Shown piece after piece: positions 1-5,379 of a stretch of DNA of 8,313 nucleotides. Below the pieces are notes generated by a model. That model was not told the origin of the DNA and did no database searches. It was given only the letters and a program-made list of their open reading frames with translations. This stretch comes from a bacterium (GTDB lineage Bacteria; Bacillota; Clostridia; Oscillospirales; Oscillospiraceae). The stretch is from contig SFQY01000053.1 in assembly GCA_004562395.1 (NCBI GenBank), positions 1 through 8,313 on the forward strand, given 5' to 3'. Numbering within the stretch: the first letter of the stretch is position 1; each line of letters begins with the position of its first letter. A program made the position numbers and the translations under genes.

Positions 1-4
1 TTGT

Positions 5-25
5 AGGATTGCCACCGGCAATCCT
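5..25. repeat. Perfect 9-bp hairpin at window edge
   Basis: The arms AGGATTGCC and GGCAATCCT are perfectly complementary around a 3-nt loop (ACC). No T-run follows on either strand, so it does not look like a simple terminator. It sits in AT-rich, repeat-like DNA that also holds short AATTGACAATTAACAATTGAC-like reiterations around 97-120. It is probably the edge of an intergenic repeat that continues outside the window. Confidence 0.6.
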
Positions 26-137
26 GAAAATTGAAAATCGCTTACGCTATGCTCGGGATGACAGCATAATTTCGACATTTCAACTCTTGATTGGCATTGA
101 CAATTAACAATTGACAAATTGGTGTTTACAACACGAT

Positions 138-253
138 CACCGTAGGGGCGGATATTATCCGCCCGCAACCCTACCGCATGGATAGCACGCGCATTCACCG
201 GAAATGCTCAAAAACCGGAACGTTTCGGGCGGATAATATCCGCCCCTACGGTG
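138..253. repeat. 116-bp inverted-repeat element (MITE/REP-like), family A
   Basis: Positions 138-164 and 227-253 are perfect 27-bp inverted repeats. Each arm starts CACCGTAGGGGCGG, read inward, and each arm is itself palindromic (GGGCGGATA-T-TATCCGCCC), so several hairpins are possible. The 62-nt interior has no ORF. It contains CCGCATGGA, which also lies just inside the left arm of the element at 2386-2456, suggesting a shared origin. No clear target-site duplication flanks it. Such palindromic intergenic elements are known from gut Clostridia; mobility in trans is inference. Confidence 0.85.
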
Positions 254-438
254 GTAACGCAATGTGTTCGAAAACTTCAAACACCGATTTATCCGCCTTC
301 CGATTTTGTTGGCTGCGTCTATTATAGTCCTCCGTGGGAGGATTTTCAAGAGAGGAGGCAAAATCCGGGAGGGAATTGATTCGTCCCGCGGGCTTGCTCC
401 ATGGGCGTTTCCAATTGACCGCGCGGATCGGCCGTCAT

Positions 439-474
439 CGCCTGGGTCGCTCCGCGGAAGGGCGGGCGTTTTTT
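439..474 (+). terminator. Possible rho-independent terminator upstream of fhs
   Basis: CGCCTG (439-444) can pair with CGGGCG (463-468, one G-U pair), and six T residues (469-474) follow directly. The large loop can form other helices, including CGCGGA (422-427) with TCCGCG (451-456), which would compete in a partly exclusive way. It lies upstream of the fhs promoter, so it would end an upstream transcript, not regulate fhs directly. Confidence 0.4.
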
Positions 475-502
475 GTCACGGAGGCTGGCATAAAAATGCT
501 TC

Positions 503-520
503 GTTTTTTTGCAAAAAAAC
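503..520. promoter_or_regulatory. 18-bp perfect palindrome upstream of fhs promoter
   Basis: The site is G, seven T, GC, seven A, C, reading the same on both strands. It ends 12 nt before the -35 box of fhs. It could be an A-tract/UP-like promoter element or a dimeric regulator site. The low complexity makes it less persuasive than the inverted repeat at 565-584. Confidence 0.3.
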
Positions 521-532
521 AGAAACTGCTTC

Positions 533-561
533 TTGACAATTCTCACAAATGGTGGTATCTT
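533..561 (+). promoter_or_regulatory. Sigma-A-type promoter of fhs
   Basis: A perfect -35 box TTGACA (533-538) is followed by a 17-nt spacer and TATCTT (556-561), which matches four of six -10 positions. Transcription would begin near 567-569, giving a leader of about 119 nt before the fhs start codon. It is the strongest promoter match in the window. Confidence 0.8.
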
Positions 562-686
562 TGTTTCGGTAAATCTTTACCGAATGAATGTGCAGTGAGC
601 CACTTCAACGGCAGCTGCATAAATCCTGTATGGGCCGATCCTCAGAAAACGGTAGGCACCAACACATTACAAGGAGTGTATGAATT
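562..686 (+). other. fhs 5' leader with operator-like inverted repeat
   Basis: TTCGGTAAA (565-573) and TTTACCGAA (576-584) form a perfect 9-bp-arm inverted repeat with a 2-nt centre, lying on the predicted transcription start. The position suits a repressor operator, or a hairpin at the extreme 5' end of the mRNA. Its CCGAA core recalls part of the Bacillus PurR box, but the match is incomplete. Further on are possible pairings (TGCAG 591-595 with CTGCA 615-619; GGT-AGGC-ACC at 651-660). No ZTP (pfl) or THF riboswitch core was recognised. The ribosome binding site AAGGAG is at 671-676. Confidence 0.5.
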
Positions 687-2321
687 ATGGCATTCAAAAC
701 TGACATCGAGATCGCACAGGAAACCGAAATGCAGCACATCCGCGAGGTCGCCAAGACCGCCGGTGTGGACGAGAAGTACCTGGAGCAGTACGGCAACTAC
801 AAGGCAAAGGTTGACTACAACATCCTCAAGGACATGGCGGACAAGCCCAACGGCAAGCTGGTCCTGGTGACCGCCATCAACCCCACCCCCGCCGGTGAGG
901 GCAAGACCACGACCACTGTCGGTCTGGCTGACGGTATGCGCAAGATCGGCAAGAACGTCATGGTCGCCCTGCGTGAGCCCTCTCTGGGCCCCGTGTTCGG
1001 CGTCAAGGGCGGCGCTGCCGGCGGCGGCACCGGTGACTTCCACGCCATCGGCGCTGCCAACAACCTGCTGGCTGCGATGCTCGATAACCATATTTACCAG
1101 GGCAACGCTCTGGGCATCGATCCCCGTCAGATCACCTGGCGCCGCTGCGTCGATATGAACGACCGTCAGCTCCGCTTCGTGGTGGACGGCCTGGGCGGCA
1201 AGGTCAACGGTACTCCCCGTGAGGACGGCTACGACATCACCGTGGCTTCCGAGATCATGGCGGTTCTGTGCCTGGCCTCCGACATCAACGACCTGAAGGC
1301 CCGCCTGGCCCGTCTGGTGGTCGGCTATACTTACGGCGGCAAGCCCGTCACCGCCGGTGACCTGAACGCTCAGGGCGCCATGGCCGCTCTGCTGAAGGAC
1401 GCTCTGAAGCCCAACCTGGTTCAGACCCTGGAGCATACTCCCGCCTTTGTCCACGGCGGTCCCTTCGCCAACATCGCCCACGGCTGCAACTCCGTCACTG
1501 CCACCAAGATCGCTCTGAAGCTGGGCGATTACGCCATCACCGAGGCCGGCTTTGGCGCTGACCTGGGCGCTGAGAAGTTCCTGGACATCAAGTGCCGCAT
1601 GGCGGGCCTGAAGCCCTCCTGCGTGGTCCTGGTTGCTACCGCCCGCGCTCTGAAGTACAACGGCGGCGTGCCCAAGGCCGAGACCGGCAAGGAGAACCTG
1701 GAGGCTCTGGAGAAGGGCCTGCCCAACCTGCTGCAGCATGTTGAGAACATCACCAAGGTTTACAAGCTGCCCTGCGTGGTGGCTATCAACCGCTTCCCCA
1801 CCGATACCGAGGCCGAGCTGAAGCTCATCGAGACCAAGTGCAAGGAGCTGGGCGTCAACGTGGCTCTGTCCGAGGTCTGGGGCAAGGGCGGCGAAGGCGG
1901 CATCGAGCTGGCCAAGGAAGTTGTCCGTCTGTGCGAGCAGCCCAACGACTTCTCCTTCGCCTATGAGCTGGATCTGCCCATCAAGGAGAAGATCGAAGCC
2001 ATTGTCAAGCGGATCTATCACGGCGACGGCGTGAACTTCACCGCCAATGCCGAGAAGCAGATCAAGACCCTGACCGATCTGGGCTATGACAAGATGCCCA
2101 TCTGCATGGCCAAGACTCAGTATTCCTTCACCGACGACCAGACCAAGCTGGGCGCGCCCCGTGGCTTCACCGTCACCGTGCGCAACGTCAAGGTTTCCGC
2201 CGGCGCCGGCTTCCTGGTTGCCCTCACCGGTGAGATCATGACCATGCCCGGTCTGCCCAAGGTTCCCGCTGCCGAGCGCATCGATGTGGACGAGACCGGC
2301 AAGATCTCCGGCCTGTTCTAA
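687..2321 (+). CDS. fhs: Formate-tetrahydrofolate ligase (10-formyl-THF synthetase)
   Basis: Makes 10-formyl-THF from formate, THF and ATP in the cytoplasm; it is the entry step of the folate C1 branch used for purine synthesis and, in acetogens, the Wood-Ljungdahl methyl branch. Visible motifs are the P-loop TPAGEGKTT (67-75), REPSLGP (96-102), GVKGGAAGGG (105-114), GYTYGGKPVTAGDL (213-226), EAGFGADLGAEKF (286-298), VATARALKYNGG (316-327) and the C-terminal MTMPGLP (518-524). It is 544 residues against about 556-559 for the family. The shortfall is one gap: GGAAGGG is normally followed by YxQVVPMEDINLHF before TGD, and here TGDFHAIG follows at once. The frame is intact on both sides. ATG 687 is 10 nt after AAGGAG; an ATG at 680 is out of frame and stops quickly. 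A strong terminator follows. Confidence 0.97.
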   Translation: MAFKTDIEIAQETEMQHIREVAKTAGVDEKYLEQYGNYKAKVDYNILKDMADKPNGKLVLVTAINPTPAGEGKTTTTVGLADGMRKIGKNVMVALREPSLGPVFGVKGGAAGGGTGDFHAIGAANNLLAAMLDNHIYQGNALGIDPRQITWRRCVDMNDRQLRFVVDGLGGKVNGTPREDGYDITVASEIMAVLCLASDINDLKARLARLVVGYTYGGKPVTAGDLNAQGAMAALLKDALKPNLVQTLEHTPAFVHGGPFANIAHGCNSVTATKIALKLGDYAITEAGFGADLGAEKFLDIKCRMAGLKPSCVVLVATARALKYNGGVPKAETGKENLEALEKGLPNLLQHVENITKVYKLPCVVAINRFPTDTEAELKLIETKCKELGVNVALSEVWGKGGEGGIELAKEVVRLCEQPNDFSFAYELDLPIKEKIEAIVKRIYHGDGVNFTANAEKQIKTLTDLGYDKMPICMAKTQYSFTDDQTKLGAPRGFTVTVRNVKVSAGAGFLVALTGEIMTMPGLPKVPAAERIDVDETGKISGLF

Positions 2322-2337
2322 ATCCCGATCTTTCCCC

Positions 2338-2370
2338 AAAAGCACAGGCGGCCCCCCGCCTGTGCTTTTT
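2338..2370 (+). terminator. Strong rho-independent terminator after fhs
   Basis: The arms AAAAGCACAGGCGG (2338-2351) and CCGCCTGTGCTTTT (2356-2369) pair perfectly over 14 bp around a CCCC loop, ending in a five-T run. It begins 16 nt after the fhs stop codon. The A-run before the stem would give some activity on the opposite strand. It should uncouple most fhs transcription from fchA-folD. Confidence 0.93.
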
Positions 2371-2385
2371 CAAAATCTGGCCCAA

Positions 2386-2456
2386 TGTAGGGCGGGGGCT
2401 TGCCCCCGCCGCATGGAACCGACTGTTTATCGGCGGGGGCAAGCCCCCGCCCTACA
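2386..2456. repeat. 71-bp inverted-repeat element (MITE/REP-like), family A
   Basis: Positions 2386-2411 and 2431-2456 are perfect 26-bp inverted repeats beginning TGTAGGGCGGGGGC and separated by 19 nt. Each arm also folds on itself (GGCGGGGGC-TT-GCCCCCGCC). The junction CCGCATGGA just inside the left arm is shared with the element at 138-253, and both arms start with GTAGGG. It fills most of the gap between the fhs terminator and the fchA ribosome binding site. It contains no ORF. Confidence 0.88.
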
Positions 2457-2484
2457 ATCTGTTTGTTTTCGGAGGACATTTTTT

Positions 2485-3105
2485 ATGGATATGACCCTTG
2501 AATCCTGCCGCACCTTTGTGGAGGTGCTGGCATCCAACGCTCCCGCTCCCGGCGGCGGCGGCGCGGCGGCTCTGGTGGGCGCCGTGGGAACCGCCCTGGG
2601 CAACATGGTGGGCTCTCTGACCGTGGGCAAGAAGAAGTACGCCGATGTGGAGGCTGAGATCATCGCCCTGAAGGGCAAGTGCGACGCTCTGCAGAAGGAA
2701 CTGCTGGACCAGGTGGAGGCCGACGACAAGGGCTTCGTTCCCCTGGCCAAGGCCTACGGCATCCCCAAGGATGACCCCAACCGGGACCGGATCCTGGAGG
2801 AGGCTACCGTCACCGCCTGCGCCGTGCCCATGCACATCATGGAGCTGTGCTGCGAGGCTCTGGACTGCATCGCGGTGTTTGCCGCCAAGGGCAGCCGTCT
2901 GGCGGTGTCTGACGCGGGCTGCGGCGCGGTGTGCTGCAAGGCCGCCCTTCAGGCCGCTTCCCTGAACGTGTTCATCAATACCAAGTCCCTGAAGAACCGG
3001 GACGTGGCGGAGGAGATGAACCGCCGGGCCAACCTGATGCTCAACAAGTACTGCCAGATGGCGGACGAGATCTTCGACGAGGTCAAAGCGGGCTTCGGCC
3101 AGTAA
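2485..3105 (+). CDS. fchA: FTCD_C-family methenyl-THF cyclohydrolase / formimino-THF cyclodeaminase
   Basis: A cytoplasmic enzyme of the cyclodeaminase fold. Clostridial FchA proteins interconvert 10-formyl-THF and 5,10-methenyl-THF or deaminate 5-formimino-THF. It is 206 residues, the normal size for the stand-alone domain. Family features are PAPGGGGAAALVGAVGTAL near the N-terminus (20-38), PMHIMELCCEAL (115-126), VSDAGCGA (141-148) and NVFINTKSLK (161-170), in a mostly helical protein. ATG 2485 follows GGAGGA (2471-2476) by 8 nt; an in-frame upstream extension to 2284 overlaps fhs and the terminator and is rejected. folD follows after a 66-nt gap, probably co-transcribed. No clear own promoter is visible. 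Its position beside a FolD lacking cyclohydrolase residues favours the cyclohydrolase role over histidine breakdown, though that is inference. Confidence 0.92.
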   Translation: MDMTLESCRTFVEVLASNAPAPGGGGAAALVGAVGTALGNMVGSLTVGKKKYADVEAEIIALKGKCDALQKELLDQVEADDKGFVPLAKAYGIPKDDPNRDRILEEATVTACAVPMHIMELCCEALDCIAVFAAKGSRLAVSDAGCGAVCCKAALQAASLNVFINTKSLKNRDVAEEMNRRANLMLNKYCQMADEIFDEVKAGFGQ

Positions 3106-3171
3106 AAGAGATCGGATAGAAGATAAGGAATATCTGATATATCCCATACATTGATTTGGAGGAATAACACT

Positions 3172-4050
3172 ATGGCAAAACTGCTGCTGGGCAAGGAAGT
3201 CACCGATGCCCTGAACGCGAATCTGCAGACCCGTACCGCAGCGCTGCGGGAGAAGGGCGTGGTCCCCACCCTGGGCATCATCCGGGTTGGCGCGGATCCT
3301 TCCGACCTGTCCTACGAGAAGGGCGCCACCAAGCGGGCTGAGCTGGTGGGCGTGGAGGTCAAAAAGTTTGAGCTGCCCGCCGACGCCACCAAGGAGGATG
3401 TGCTGGCGGCCATCGACCAGGTCAACGCCGACGACTCCATCCACGGCGTCCTGATGTTCCGGCCCCTGCCCAAGCACCTGAAGGCATACACCAACGAGAT
3501 CTGCAACCGTCTGGATCCCAAGAAGGACGTGGACTGCATGACCCACCTGTCCAACGCCGGCGTGTTTGAGGGCCTGAACGATCTGGGCTACGCTCCCTGC
3601 ACCCCCTCCGCCTGCATGGAGATCCTGGACTTCTACGGCATCGACTGCAAGGGCAAGAATGCCGTTGTCATCGGCCGGAGCCTGGTGGTCGGCAAGCCCG
3701 CGGGCATGATGCTCATGGGCAAGAACGCCACCGTTACTACCTGCCACACCAAGACCGTCAACACCGCCGAGATCTGCCGCAATGCCGACATCATCGTCTC
3801 CGCCGCCGGTGTGCTGAACAGCCTGACCAAGGACTTTGTCCGTCCCGGCCAGGTGGTCATCGACGTTTCCATCAACTGGGACCCCGAGAAGCCCAATGCC
3901 AAGGGCGGCAAGGGCGGCATCGCCGGTGACGCCAAGTTCGACGAGGTGGAGCCCATCGTAGAGGCCATCACCCCCGTTCCCGGCGGTGTCGGCTCCGTGA
4001 CCACCTCCGTGCTGATGAAGCACGTGGTGGAGGCAGCGGAAAGAATCTGA
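3172..4050 (+). CDS. folD: Methylene-THF dehydrogenase, FolD family, probably without cyclohydrolase activity
   Basis: Oxidises or forms 5,10-methylene-THF with NAD(P) in the cytoplasm. It is 292 residues, typical of FolD. The N-terminal substrate domain keeps the active-site Tyr48 and DVD (119-121), and the Rossmann part shows VVIGRSLVVGKPAGMML (165-181), ATVTTCHTKT (186-195) and TPVPGGVGSVTT (267-278). In bifunctional FolD the pattern is Y-x3-K-x-K and VQLPLP. Here it is Y-EKG-A-T-K, with Ala52 at the catalytic Lys, and MFRPLP, with Phe96 at the conserved Gln. In human and E. coli enzymes replacing this Lys abolishes cyclohydrolase activity. The dehydrogenase is therefore expected to act with FchA encoded just upstream. 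ATG 3172 lies 8 nt after GGAGGA (3158-3163); a TTG at 3151 precedes that site and is rejected. A terminator follows. Confidence 0.95.
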   Translation: MAKLLLGKEVTDALNANLQTRTAALREKGVVPTLGIIRVGADPSDLSYEKGATKRAELVGVEVKKFELPADATKEDVLAAIDQVNADDSIHGVLMFRPLPKHLKAYTNEICNRLDPKKDVDCMTHLSNAGVFEGLNDLGYAPCTPSACMEILDFYGIDCKGKNAVVIGRSLVVGKPAGMMLMGKNATVTTCHTKTVNTAEICRNADIIVSAAGVLNSLTKDFVRPGQVVIDVSINWDPEKPNAKGGKGGIAGDAKFDEVEPIVEAITPVPGGVGSVTTSVLMKHVVEAAERI

Positions 4051-4071
4051 TCCCTTCGCCCCAAACGATAC

Positions 4072-4119
4072 AAGCGCCCCATTCCCACCTGCAAACCGCA
4101 GGGGAAATGGGGCGCTTTT
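4072..4119 (+). terminator. Rho-independent terminator after folD
   Basis: AAGCGCCCCATT (4072-4083) pairs with AATGGGGCGCTT (4106-4117), followed by TT and C (T-run 4116-4119). Inside, CCTGC (4088-4092) pairs with GCAGG (4098-4102), giving a long stem with small bulges. It starts 22 nt after the folD stop and closes the fchA-folD unit. Confidence 0.88.
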
Positions 4120-4155
4120 CCTGGAAAAAATAAGAAAAACTTAAAGTCCTCGAAA

Positions 4156-4184
4156 AGACTTCCTAAAGATGCCCATGGTATAAT
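4156..4184 (+). promoter_or_regulatory. Extended -10 promoter of the C39-like peptidase gene
   Basis: A perfect TATAAT (4179-4184) is preceded by TGG, giving an extended -10 element. The -35 region is poor (AGACTT, 4156-4161, 17-nt spacer), as is usual for this class. The start site would be near 4191, leaving a leader of only about 20 nt. AAGTC (4144-4148) and GACTT (4157-4161) form a short inverted repeat around the -35 region. Confidence 0.65.
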
Positions 4185-4212
4185 ACCCCCGATCAAAAGG
4201 AAGGTGAATCCC

Positions 4213-5001
4213 ATGAAGACAAAAAAAGGACTGATTGCCGCGTTTGTGCTGCTGGCGCTGCTTCTGGCCGGAGTGCTGGGAGCCAAGCCCCTGTACAACC
4301 TCTACCGGGATGTGAGCTTTGACTGGGTGGAGCGCAGCGAGACGGAGAAGAAGGTAAAGGCTTTTGCCGTGGAAAAAGGAATTTCCTACGGCGAGTACCC
4401 CCAGTTTATCATCGACCTGCTGGAGCGCAATCCGGAGACGGAGGAATTCGTACTGAACTACCCCTTCCGGAACGAAAAACCAGCCGTGGATCTTACCGGC
4501 TATCAGGAAAGCGACGGGGTGCCCCTGTTCCTCCAGTGGGACCCCATGTGGGGCTACACACGCTATGGCGACGGTATTCTGGGGATCACCGGCTGCGGCC
4601 CCACCTGCCTGGCCATGGTGGGATTTTCTCTCACGGGAGACGACAACATGTCTCCCGATCAGGTGGCCAAATTCGCCGAGAAGAACGGCTATTATGAGTC
4701 CGGCTACGGCTCCTCCTGGACCCTCATCAGCGAAGGTGCCGCAAAGCTGGGACTCACCGCCCGGGAGCTGCCTCTGGTAAAGAAAAAGATGGTGGACGCG
4801 CTGGAAGCAGGATCGCCCATTATCGTGGCCCTGGGGCCGGGGAGCTTCACCACCCAGGGGCACTACATCGTGCTGACGGGAATGGAAAATGGTTTGTTCC
4901 GGGTCAACGATCCCAACAGCCCCAGGCGCTCGGCTATGCTCTGGAGCTATGAGGAGCTGGAAGGCCAGATCCGCAACCTCTGGGCCATCAGCAAAGCCTG
5001 A
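4213..5001 (+). CDS. Membrane-anchored or secreted C39-like cysteine peptidase
   Basis: A predicted exported papain-like protease of the Peptidase_C39_2 type; substrate unknown. The N-terminus has basic residues (MKTKK) and a hydrophobic stretch (about 7-24) that can serve as a signal or single membrane anchor; no lipobox Cys is present. A linker (about 25-100) leads to the catalytic domain: Gln108 in LFLQWDPMW (oxyanion-type Gln), Cys128 in GCGPTC, His217 in GHYIVLTG and Asp233 in VNDPNS, in family order. It is 262 residues. Nothing suggests the ABC-transporter C39 domain of bacteriocin exporters, as no such transporter is adjacent. ATG 4213 follows AGGAAGG (4198-4204) by 8 nt; the GTG at 4204 overlaps that site. 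It is a single-gene unit with its own promoter. Domain call firm; role unknown. Confidence 0.9.
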   Translation: MKTKKGLIAAFVLLALLLAGVLGAKPLYNLYRDVSFDWVERSETEKKVKAFAVEKGISYGEYPQFIIDLLERNPETEEFVLNYPFRNEKPAVDLTGYQESDGVPLFLQWDPMWGYTRYGDGILGITGCGPTCLAMVGFSLTGDDNMSPDQVAKFAEKNGYYESGYGSSWTLISEGAAKLGLTARELPLVKKKMVDALEAGSPIIVALGPGSFTTQGHYIVLTGMENGLFRVNDPNSPRRSAMLWSYEELEGQIRNLWAISKA

Positions 5002-5031
5002 CAGGCTCCTGCGCCGGCAGCGAAACCCATG

Positions 5032-5285
5032 CGAAAAATGATCGTTTACGCTCCAAAACCTTCCCCCTCGGGGGAAGGTGGCACGGCGAAGCCGTGACGG
5101 ATGAGGGGAAACGTGGAAATTTTCACAGAAGTTGCGATAAACAGGAAATTTCCGACATTCAACTCCTTTTTTCTGCAGTGGAAGTATTCGGCGCGGTATC
5201 CCCTCATCCGCCCCAGTGTGCGCACTGGGGCACCTTCCCCCGAGGGGGAAGGTTTTGGGGTACAAGCGTAAACGATCATTTCTCG
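5032..5285. repeat. 254-bp composite inverted-repeat element, family B
   Basis: The outer arms (5032-5080 and 5231-5285) are long inverted repeats. Both contain AAATGATCGTTTACGCT and, further in, CCAAAACCTTCCCCCTCGG followed by GGGAAGGTG; the right arm has about 6 extra nt. Inside lie CACGGC-GAA-GCCGTG (5082-5096) on the left, CCCCAGTG-TGCG-CACTGGGG (5211-5230) on the right, and a second inverted pair, CGGATGAGGGGA (5098-5109) with TCCCCTCATCCG (5199-5210). The core (5110-5198) is AT-richer, with GGAAATTTCC (5144-5153). No protein is credible; ORFs across it are by-products of the palindromes. It accounts for most of the 376-nt gap after the peptidase gene. Confidence 0.9.
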
Positions 5286-5331
5286 AATCCATCGTTTTGG
5301 CGGAAAGGCCCGGAGCGGTATCTGGTATTTG

Positions 5332-5379
5332 AAAAGCCCCCTTTCCCGCCGGGGTTCCGGTCAGGAAGGGGGGCTTTTT
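5332..5379. terminator. Bidirectional terminator between convergent genes
   Basis: AAAAGCCCCCTTTCC (5332-5346) pairs with GGAAGGGGGGCTTTT (5364-5378) over 15 bp with one G-U pair, and T-runs leave the stem on both strands (five T on +, four T on -). It serves the peptidase unit on + and the chrA operon on -. The stem starts inside the chrA stop codon (5378-5380), so the last gene has essentially no 3' spacer. Confidence 0.9.

Larger units (their letters stand above)
254..532. other. Non-coding stretch upstream of the fhs promoter
   Basis: There is no ORF with a ribosome binding site or family-like sequence on either strand. What can be seen is a small hairpin TCCTCC-GTG-GGAGGA at 328-342 followed by TTTTC, a GC-rich segment (about 360-468) with several alternative pairings, a terminator-like end at 439-474, and an 18-bp A/T palindrome at 503-520. 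The region may encode a short untranslated RNA or the tail of a lost gene. No known RNA family was recognised. Confidence 0.5.

Noticed and set aside
97..120. AATTGACAATTAACAATTGAC reiteration as a short tandem repeat or CRISPR
   Set aside because: Only a few degenerate units of 7-9 nt with no spacers; more likely low-complexity flank of intergenic repeats.
434..470. GCCTGGG within this stretch as the 3' core of a ZTP (pfl) riboswitch for fhs
   Set aside because: The matching 5' half of the motif is absent, and the sequence lies upstream of the fhs promoter, so it would not be in the fhs mRNA.
334..870. 178-residue frame overlapping the fhs start
   Set aside because: It crosses a terminator-like hairpin and the fhs promoter, then runs out of frame into fhs with Arg/Ser/Thr-rich sequence.
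642..2345. 567-residue open frame on the minus strand across fhs
   Set aside because: It is a mirror frame produced by strong third-position GC bias in fhs. Its product is a low-complexity Gly/His/Gln/Val/Leu protein without family features, while the + strand protein is unmistakable.
2374..2461. AATCTG on both sides of the 71-bp element as a target-site duplication
   Set aside because: The left copy is 6 nt away from the arm, and the right copy overlaps the end of the arm; six bases can match by chance.
2284..2484. 67-residue N-terminal extension of FchA
   Set aside because: It overlaps the fhs 3' end, the terminator and the repeat element; ATG 2485 has a strong ribosome binding site and gives the normal family length.
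3127..3145. Imperfect inverted repeat GGAATATC/GATATATCC between fchA and folD
   Set aside because: It needs a bulge and leaves a 1-nt loop; no promoter boxes fit around it, so it is not called as an operator or processing site.
3151..3171. TTG at 3151 as folD start
   Set aside because: It lies before the GGAGGA site; ATG 3172 has ideal spacing and gives the usual FolD N-terminus.
2452..4023. 523-residue open frame on the minus strand across fchA and folD
   Set aside because: Same codon-bias effect; it crosses two real genes and their spacer and ends inside a repeat element.
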